DNA of 42,732 bases, taken from the IMG/VR virus record IMGVR_UViG_3300020203_000032, positions 1-42,732 of that record. One strand, written 5' to 3'. The translations under genes were made by a program, and so were the position numbers. Of this stretch, positions 34,333 through 39,580 are shown piece after piece. The stretch's first letter is position 1. Each line of letters starts with the position of its first letter. Under the pieces are notes generated by a model. That model made no database searches. It saw nothing but the letters and a program-made list of their open reading frames with translations, and was not told the DNA's origin. This DNA comes from a virus.

Positions 34333-34989
34333 TTATAATGTATTGCCGTCAAATGCATTTATGAGGCCTGCTGCGTCAAGGGCTCCGCGATAAGTTCCTC
34401 TATCAGCCTGTTGCTCAAAAGGATTGACAGCAATTGGAATACCACGATTATTTGGATTACCTACAACGCTCGATTCACCATCGCCACGATAAGATTCAAT
34501 TGATTCACAAACAAATGACATATTTTCTGAAATTATAAATGACTCAGATTCGTAAGAATAGCTAATTGATTTAATCCAAACATTTCGAAGTGTTGTAATA
34601 ACAATATTACTATCATCTGACCCTTGAAAATTATCCATAATTACTATATCAAACGGAACTCTTTGAGCGCTTACGTGAACATAACCTCTAAGAAACGCTT
34701 CGGCAATTCTTTGTCTATTAAAACGTATTCTGGAACAATCACCACTAATTTCAGTAGATGCTGTTGGTGCTGAGTCAATACTACCATCTGTTCCAACCTC
34801 ATTAACCATCTTAATTGAACGTGATTCATTAATTGAAAGTTTCTGGACAGCTCCAACGGCTACACCCTCAATAAGAATCGCGATATTTGTAGATAGATGT
34901 GTTGCAGTCCCTGACTTACCCTCGCCACCACTGGCATTGGAAAAGTTATTAATGGGTGTATCACCAATGTTATTAAGCCTAACTGGCAT
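34333..34989 (-). CDS. tail tube protein
   Basis: A 218-residue beta-rich protein, probably the subunit of the inner tail tube, with the sheath gene upstream (though separated from it by inserted genes) and the chaperone and tape measure downstream. Strands with alternating hydrophobic residues (NIAILIEGVAVGAVQKLSIN, VWIKSISYSYESESFIISEN, MSFVCESIESY) fit the tube fold. The N-terminus is glycine- and serine-rich. AAAGGA precedes the ATG. The leader carries three 12-bp repeats and an overlapping small frame. The assignment rests on length, strand pattern and order. Confidence 0.82.
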   Translation of the reverse strand: MPVRLNNIGDTPINNFSNASGGEGKSGTATHLSTNIAILIEGVAVGAVQKLSINESRSIKMVNEVGTDGSIDSAPTASTEISGDCSRIRFNRQRIAEAFLRGYVHVSAQRVPFDIVIMDNFQGSDDSNIVITTLRNVWIKSISYSYESESFIISENMSFVCESIESYRGDGESSVVGNPNNRGIPIAVNPFEQQADRGTYRGALDAAGLINAFDGNTL

Positions 34990-35038
34990 ATTTATCCTTT
35001 TTAATCAAAAACATAATCAAAAACATAATCAAAAACAT
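34979..35038 (-). CDS. possible leader peptide (MFLI repeats) upstream of the tail tube
   Basis: The three 12-bp repeats before the tube gene each begin with an in-frame ATG and read M-F-L-I. Together they give a 19-residue frame, MFLI three times followed by KKDKYAS, that ends with TAG eight bases after the tube ATG, in another frame. The Shine-Dalgarno of the tube gene lies inside this frame, so ribosomes translating it would cross the tube start and could reinitiate. There is only a weak AGAAAG in front of the first ATG. It may be chance produced by the repeat. Confidence 0.22.
   Translation of the reverse strand: MFLIMFLIMFLIKKDKYAS
35003..35038 (-). repeat. 12-bp tandem repeat, three perfect copies, before the tail tube gene
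   Basis: The plus strand carries aatcaaaaacat three times without change. A degenerate fourth copy (aattaaaatata) follows. It fills the 68-base gap between the end of the HNH gene and the tube start. Function unknown; it may be slippage or a binding site in the tube leader. Confidence 0.88.
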
Positions 35039-35057
35039 AATTAAAATATAGTTCTTT

Positions 35058-36623
35058 CTAAAGAGATACAATAATATTACCTATTATAACCGGATTTCTA
35101 TTTTCAAAATTGTAATTTATATTTAATTCTTGTTTTAATATTATATTTTTATTTTTACTCCATTCATTAATATATGTATTGAACAAAATATGATTATGCC
35201 TGATTCGACTGTAACCATCGATAACATTTTGTTTCGCAGAATAAGGTCGAAGATTACTAAGAGCCCAACATGCTTTAAAATGTTCATCATTCATAGTTGA
35301 GTATTCGTACATGGAGTGGCAGGTAAAATGATCGGTTTGCCATAACCAGGTTGATTTATCGTTATCATCCCAGGTTGCTTTACTATAAGAACCGTGATTG
35401 TTCCAATTCATCCACGGTTCAAAGAGAGATTCGAAATGATCTCTCAACTCTTTTACTGTAAATGGCAGTTTTTCAAAGCAAGATGACCCTTTGCTTAAAT
35501 TCTTATTAGAAAAATATTGTTCTATTGCACAAGAAACCGATTTTCTAATAATTCTTGATGGTTCTTTAGACAGAGTAATTTCTTTTTTATAACCAGACCT
35601 CCATTCACAATATTTTTTAGCATCATGCCATTTTTTATTATTATAAATATCCAATAATAATTCAGTATTATTTTTACTAAGATCAAGTTTGTTATTTGAA
35701 TAATTTTTTATTTTTGCAAAAATATCTTGACACATAGTACATATTCTATCTGTAGATTTATTAGGCCCTGATATAAAACATATCTTATCTTTAACAAAAT
35801 GACATGTGGCACATTCTCTTTTTTCATTAATAATTGGATAAAATTTTGCACATTTATATTTTAAAGTTGATTCATATAATTGTTTTTCTATTTTCTTTTT
35901 TTCACTAATATCAAGCTCATATTTTTTATAATATTCTATACCGTTTTTCAAATCCTTATTCATAATTAGATCAAAAACTTTAAGATAATTTGTGCTTTTA
36001 TATATATTATATAAACGACCCCAAAGGCTAACGCACTTTAAACACTCTATCTTTCGGCCTGGGAAACAGTTTGTTTTCTTGATGGATGAACAAGTTTTAC
36101 ACTTTCTTAAACCAATATCATATAACAAGTCGTTTTTTTTATTTTTTCTGATACATGTAATTTTTAATCCGGCTTCTTGTAAACATTTTCTTATAGTTTT
36201 CTTATCACGATTAAAGAACTTTGCTATACTGCCAATAGATGGGCGGTCTGAACCTTTATACATTTTTACTACACTTTGAGTTAAATTTTGTGGTCGCGGC
36301 TCAAATTTATTTCTAATTAAACCGTGATGCTTAATATAGTAATCAATTGTATTTCTTACTAATGAAATATTTATATTATTCTCTGTACTTATTCTCCTCT
36401 CAAACTTACCTTTATTATACTCTTTAATAATTAAATTTTTAAATTCCTGATCCGGATATGCTTTTTTTATTCGATTAGGAATTAAATTAAGCTTATTAAT
36501 AAAACCGATCATACTGGTGCAAGTGACGCCTAAACGCTTTCCTATTTCATTAGCTGTTAAATTTTCAGAATGTAATCTTTTAATTTCATCTTTTTGTTCA
36601 TTGTTTAATTCTTTGAACTTCAT
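35058..36623 (-). CDS. HNH homing endonuclease with HTH and zinc ribbons (copy C)
   Basis: A 521-residue free-standing HNH nuclease. The N-terminus has at least two helix-turn-helix units (EIKRLHSENLTANEIGKRLG; SIGSIAKFFNRDKKTIRKCL), which probably recognise DNA. Two zinc ribbons follow (CKTCSSIKKTNCFPGRKIEC-L-KC near 175-195 and CATCHFVKDKICF ... CTMCQD near 275-305). The C-terminal block has HFESLFEPWMNWNNHGSY, then WLWQTDHFTCHS and ACWALSNLRP with the final AKQN. The first block is almost identical to that in the right-edge HNH gene. An AAAGG box lies before the ATG, and the gene ends in TAG. It lies directly upstream of the tail tube, so sheath and tube genes are pushed apart. Confidence 0.92.
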   Translation of the reverse strand: MKFKELNNEQKDEIKRLHSENLTANEIGKRLGVTCTSMIGFINKLNLIPNRIKKAYPDQEFKNLIIKEYNKGKFERRISTENNINISLVRNTIDYYIKHHGLIRNKFEPRPQNLTQSVVKMYKGSDRPSIGSIAKFFNRDKKTIRKCLQEAGLKITCIRKNKKNDLLYDIGLRKCKTCSSIKKTNCFPGRKIECLKCVSLWGRLYNIYKSTNYLKVFDLIMNKDLKNGIEYYKKYELDISEKKKIEKQLYESTLKYKCAKFYPIINEKRECATCHFVKDKICFISGPNKSTDRICTMCQDIFAKIKNYSNNKLDLSKNNTELLLDIYNNKKWHDAKKYCEWRSGYKKEITLSKEPSRIIRKSVSCAIEQYFSNKNLSKGSSCFEKLPFTVKELRDHFESLFEPWMNWNNHGSYSKATWDDNDKSTWLWQTDHFTCHSMYEYSTMNDEHFKACWALSNLRPYSAKQNVIDGYSRIRHNHILFNTYINEWSKNKNIILKQELNINYNFENRNPVIIGNIIVSL

Positions 36624-36647
36624 ACTAAACCTTTCTATTATGAGCCT

Positions 36648-36689
36648 GTTTAAAATTATTTGAAGTTGTAAATTTAAATAATTTTAAAC
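36648..36689. promoter_or_regulatory. 14-bp perfect inverted repeat in the divergent intergenic region
   Basis: Arms gtttaaaattattt and aaataattttaaac (36648-36661 and 36676-36689) are perfect reverse complements with a 14-base spacer. It stands between the minus-strand HNH gene and the plus-strand island, near the start of the HNH mRNA and about 85 bases before the promoter of the island. It could be an operator for a dimeric regulator or a hairpin in the HNH leader. The rest of the 183-base gap holds the promoter and no gene. Confidence 0.6.
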
Positions 36690-36772
36690 ATAATAAATTC
36701 AAACTTTATCGAAATCTGGTTCTGCAAGAATATATAAAATAAAATATTAGTATCATAGTCACGTTTTTACCA

Positions 36773-36800
36773 TTGCAATTACGCCACTATATGTTATAAT
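36773..36800 (+). promoter_or_regulatory. extended -10 promoter placing the transcript start at the ATG
   Basis: TTGCAA (36773-36778) and TATAAT (36795-36800) are 16 bases apart, with a TG in the extended -10 position (36792-36793). The ATG of the first island gene begins seven bases after the last T of the -10 box, where transcription is expected to begin. The mRNA would therefore have no or almost no leader. No Shine-Dalgarno is present, in agreement with that. Confidence 0.68.
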
Positions 36801-36806
36801 GAAAAT

Positions 36807-37112
36807 ATGTTAACTCCTGACCAAGAAGAACAATTAAGAACATGGTATGAACTTTGTACTATAAATGCAGTTGCTGAAACATCTCCTTATCAAAATTATG
36901 ACACTGATTTTAAAACAGTAGAGTATTATAATGATGGCAATTTATTATGTTCTAAGTATACAGATTTAGCTATATTTACAGATTTTGAAAATCTTGGTTT
37001 AATTAAAATATCAAGTATAAAAATGTATGATATATTGTTTGAGTTAACTTTATCTGAAGAATTAAAAAATAAATTTGATTCTGAAATATTAATTATGAAT
37101 ATAATTCAATAA
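36807..37112 (+). CDS. small island protein 1, possible winged-helix fold, C-terminal signature
   Basis: A 101-residue protein of unknown function, first gene of the plus-strand island. It starts MLTPDQEEQLRTWYELC, which resembles the next gene (MFTYNQEHALQAIWYCIN). It has FENLGLIKI in the middle, like the end of a winged-helix domain, and ends EILIMNIIQ. I infer a small wHTH-like fold from helix, helix and a LGLIKI wing-like strand, with low certainty. It appears leaderless, since its ATG is seven bases after a TATAAT box. Its stop overlaps the next ATG by one base (TAATG). Confidence 0.82.
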   Translation: MLTPDQEEQLRTWYELCTINAVAETSPYQNYDTDFKTVEYYNDGNLLCSKYTDLAIFTDFENLGLIKISSIKMYDILFELTLSEELKNKFDSEILIMNIIQ

Positions 37113-37360
37113 TGTTTACTTATAATCAAGAACATGCATTACAAGCTATTTGGTATTGTATAAATAAATGGCTTTATATTGAAAAACACGATAAATATTT
37201 AATAAAAACATATGTCGATCTTGAAAAATTAAAATATGTTAAAATTGATCAAAAAATATATGCAAATAAGTGCTACAAAGTATCTTTAATGAAAAATCCT
37301 CCCGAACTATTAATTGAGAAGTGGAAAAATGAAAAATTAATTAAGGATATTATAGAATGA
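37112..37360 (+). CDS. small island protein 2, paralog of protein 1, C-terminal signature
   Basis: An 82-residue lysine- and tyrosine-rich protein. The start MFTYNQE and the middle DLEKLKYVKIDQKIYANKCY align with protein 1 (DFENLGLIKISSIKMYDILF), so I take it as a diverged duplicate. It ends EKLIKDIIE. It overlaps the previous gene by one base. A TATAAT box also lies six bases before its ATG (37100-37105), the same spacing as for protein 1, but its -35 partner TTGATT is 19 bases away, so a second promoter is uncertain. It overlaps the next gene by four bases. Confidence 0.82.
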   Translation: MFTYNQEHALQAIWYCINKWLYIEKHDKYLIKTYVDLEKLKYVKIDQKIYANKCYKVSLMKNPPELLIEKWKNEKLIKDIIE

Positions 37361-37572
37361 AATATTATATTGGCTTTTACTCCAAGGATATGATAAGATT
37401 TTGGCCTAAAGAACGTCATTTAGCAGATAGTGTAAATATATCAGATGGTATTAGTTTTACATCTAGAAAAAAAGCTGAAGAATATTTATATTTAGAAATT
37501 GGAGATTATGAATATAATGTTTCAAAAGTTTTTAGTCATGATGAAATTTTAATAGCAAACATTATAAAGTAA
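37357..37572 (+). CDS. small island protein 3, C-terminal signature
   Basis: A 71-residue protein starting MKYYIGFYSKDMIRFWP and ending HDEILIANIIK. The pattern of a Y-I-G-F-Y strand, a charged loop, a helix with SRKKAEEYLYLE and a Y-E-Y strand is common among small phage proteins of unknown function. Its ATG overlaps the TGA of the previous gene (ATGA), and AAGGA stands nine bases before it, inside the end of gene 2, so translation is coupled. A 42-base gap follows. Confidence 0.8.
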   Translation: MKYYIGFYSKDMIRFWPKERHLADSVNISDGISFTSRKKAEEYLYLEIGDYEYNVSKVFSHDEILIANIIK

Positions 37573-37614
37573 AAAGTTATATTTAACTTGCATCTACACA
37601 AATGATATGATAGA

Positions 37615-37866
37615 ATGAACTTTACAGAACAAGAACTTTTTATCTTAAATTATCTTTTTGATATTAATAATAAACATAGATGGATAACTTACTATCCTCA
37701 TATTAAAGATCAGCATAGTGTTACTTGTATAAATCTTATATCTAAAGGGTATTTAAAACCTGTTCATAATAAAGAAAATAGAGCTTGCCCCACTACGAAT
37801 TATTTTTCTCTTCCACTCATTCAACAGAAAATCAATAATCACTTAATTAAAAAAATTATAGAATAA
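37615..37866 (+). CDS. small island protein 4, possible winged-helix fold, C-terminal signature
   Basis: An 83-residue protein, MNFTEQELFILNYLFDIN..., with an N-terminal F-T-x-Q-E pattern as in proteins 1 and 2 and a stretch VTCINLISKGYLKP that looks like helix 3 and the wing of a winged-helix domain. It ends NNHLIKKIIE. It has no Shine-Dalgarno. The sequence just before its ATG, GATATGATAGAATGAA, is almost the same as the junction of genes 2 and 3 (GATATTATAGAATGAA), although here it is not the end of a gene. DNA binding is an inference. Confidence 0.8.
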   Translation: MNFTEQELFILNYLFDINNKHRWITYYPHIKDQHSVTCINLISKGYLKPVHNKENRACPTTNYFSLPLIQQKINNHLIKKIIE

Positions 37867-37875
37867 ATTAGTTAT

Positions 37876-38298
37876 ATGAATATTATTAATCTCAAAAAAT
37901 TTTTTCTTTCAAAATTAAATAATTCTTTATTTATTTCAGAAAAAGAAAAACCTATTATTTTATCTATACTTAAAAAACTAGACTCAAAAAGTTATTACTC
38001 TCAAGCTTTACATTTTGGTTATTCCGAAGAACTTGAAAATCAACTGTTAAAATCCAAGAATGTTTGTGACATGTTTCTTTGCTTAAGTTTTTTTAAATCA
38101 GATACCGAAAAAATAATTAAACGCATCTATAAACTAGATAAACAATATTTAATTAATTTCGTGCTAACAAATATGAAAAACCATCAAAGTTTTAGCCTTA
38201 CTCAGGAGAAAAACACAAAAATATTGGAAGTATGTAAATTAATTCCAGGTATGAATAAAGCTTTGATGGATTTAATGATAGAAGATATTATAGATTAA
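37876..38298 (+). CDS. small island protein 5, helical, C-terminal signature
   Basis: A 140-residue, lysine- and leucine-rich, mostly helical protein, starting MNIINLKKFF and ending KALMDLMIEDIID. It is different from the other island proteins except for the tail. The N-terminus is basic, and the middle has LCLSFFKSDTEKIIKRIYKLDKQYL. No Shine-Dalgarno is visible; the gene follows nine bases after gene 4. It faces the minus-strand HNH gene end to end with a 44-base AT-rich gap that holds no strong terminator. Confidence 0.8.
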   Translation: MNIINLKKFFLSKLNNSLFISEKEKPIILSILKKLDSKSYYSQALHFGYSEELENQLLKSKNVCDMFLCLSFFKSDTEKIIKRIYKLDKQYLINFVLTNMKNHQSFSLTQEKNTKILEVCKLIPGMNKALMDLMIEDIID

Positions 38299-38342
38299 AT
38301 AATACTCAGTATCAAATTATATTTTAGTGAAAATAATTAAAG

Positions 38343-39488
38343 TTATTGTGAAGTGATAATATTTTTTAAGTTTTTCGCTTCTTGACCACGAATGATTCTG
38401 TTATTATGCCTTATGCCTCTTGTTCCATCTAGGCAATTTATCTTTGCATTTAATGGGCGTAAATTTTCCAAACTCCAACACTCTTTGTATTGCAGATCCT
38501 CTACAGAATTATATTTATAATTAGCAACAGGGTTAATATGATCTATTTGCCATACCCATGTTGATGAATCATTATCATCCCATGATGATAATCTATATGC
38601 TCCATATCCAGACTTTTCGATTATCATCCAATCTTCTTTTAATGAAAATATATGTTTTTTAAATTCTTTTGAGCTATAACCAAGATGATCCTTTAAAAAA
38701 TTATCAACTTTTTTTCTAGGAGAATCTTTAAATATACATTCTTTTAAATATCTCATTGTTTTTGCTCTAATATAATCTCTATCATTTTCTCCGCGCCTTT
38801 TACGCTGTTGAACATTTGTATTTTTACTTTTAATAACTAATCTAGCAGATGTTTTATAAGGATCGTTAAAATCATTATAAGCTATTTTTATATAATCTAA
38901 AAATAATTTATAATCTTGATAATATAAGTAAGCTCCATATAAATCTTTTTTATAATATATTAATTTTAACGTGGCATTATCATAATAACATGCACGAGAA
39001 AATAACTTACCAAATATTATCAAACACTCCTGACAAGTATTATAGTAAGCTTTAACCTGCCTAGTTTTCCCTTCACGAATACCAGCACAAAAACTTTCAA
39101 TATCTTTTGTAAAAAAACAAATTTTACATTTTTTATTTTTATTTCTTTCTTTTTCCGGATATGTGTAAATTTGTTTAAGCAAACCCATATCTAAATATGC
39201 TTTTTTAATCTGACCATAATTAAATTTTAATTTTTTTGCTATTTTCTTAATGCCTAAACCATCTCTATGCAGTTTTCTTATATCTTCATAATTTTTATCT
39301 GTTAATCTTGGAGCGTTCGGGCCATTTTTTGGTCTAATAGATAATAAATTATTATCTCGTAAAACCCTGGCTAAAGCTGTACTTGATATCTTAAGTTGTT
39401 TGGCTACGTTCTTACAACTAATATTATTTTTATATAATTTAAATGCTTGTTCTAATATTTCTTCAGGTATTATAATTTTAGCAGGCAT
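38343..39488 (-). CDS. HNH homing endonuclease with HTH domains (copy B)
   Basis: A 381-residue HNH nuclease started at the ATG at 39488. A longer frame would begin at a TTG that lies in the arm of the terminator-like hairpin, so I reject it. Two helix-turn-helix units (LYKNNISCKNVAKQLKISST; LHRDGLGIKKIAKKLKFNYG), one zinc ribbon (CKICFFTKDIESF ... CQEC) and a C-terminal HNH region, STWVWQIDHINPVANY, with ECWSLENLRPLNAKIN. The domain order is as in copy C, but identity is lower. It is placed just after the tail sheath gene and the terminator-like hairpin and has no clear Shine-Dalgarno. Confidence 0.9.
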   Translation of the reverse strand: MPAKIIIPEEILEQAFKLYKNNISCKNVAKQLKISSTALARVLRDNNLLSIRPKNGPNAPRLTDKNYEDIRKLHRDGLGIKKIAKKLKFNYGQIKKAYLDMGLLKQIYTYPEKERNKNKKCKICFFTKDIESFCAGIREGKTRQVKAYYNTCQECLIIFGKLFSRACYYDNATLKLIYYKKDLYGAYLYYQDYKLFLDYIKIAYNDFNDPYKTSARLVIKSKNTNVQQRKRRGENDRDYIRAKTMRYLKECIFKDSPRKKVDNFLKDHLGYSSKEFKKHIFSLKEDWMIIEKSGYGAYRLSSWDDNDSSTWVWQIDHINPVANYKYNSVEDLQYKECWSLENLRPLNAKINCLDGTRGIRHNNRIIRGQEAKNLKNIITSQ

Positions 39489-39505
39489 ATATACTATATA
39501 ACACA

Positions 39506-39539
39506 AAACCGATCAAGTTCAAAAGAAAATGATCGGTTT
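39506..39539 (-). terminator. terminator-like hairpin after the tail sheath gene
   Basis: Arms AAACCGATCA and TGATCGGTTT form a perfect 10-bp stem with a 14-base loop; on the minus strand it is followed by TTTTGTGTT counting the last bases of the arm. It is 42 bases after the sheath stop. The T-run is short, so termination may be partial. Confidence 0.6.
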
Positions 39540-39580
39540 AATCTTTACTAATATTTATATAAGTATATCTAAACTAATTA

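Noticed and set aside
35003-35038. CRISPR-like array
   Set aside because: The 12-bp units are directly adjacent with no spacers; a simple tandem repeat. The same holds for 4224-4259.
37582-37611. Promoter TTTAAC-18-TATGAT before the gene at 37615
   Set aside because: The expected transcript start would fall after the ATG, and the -35 box is poor.
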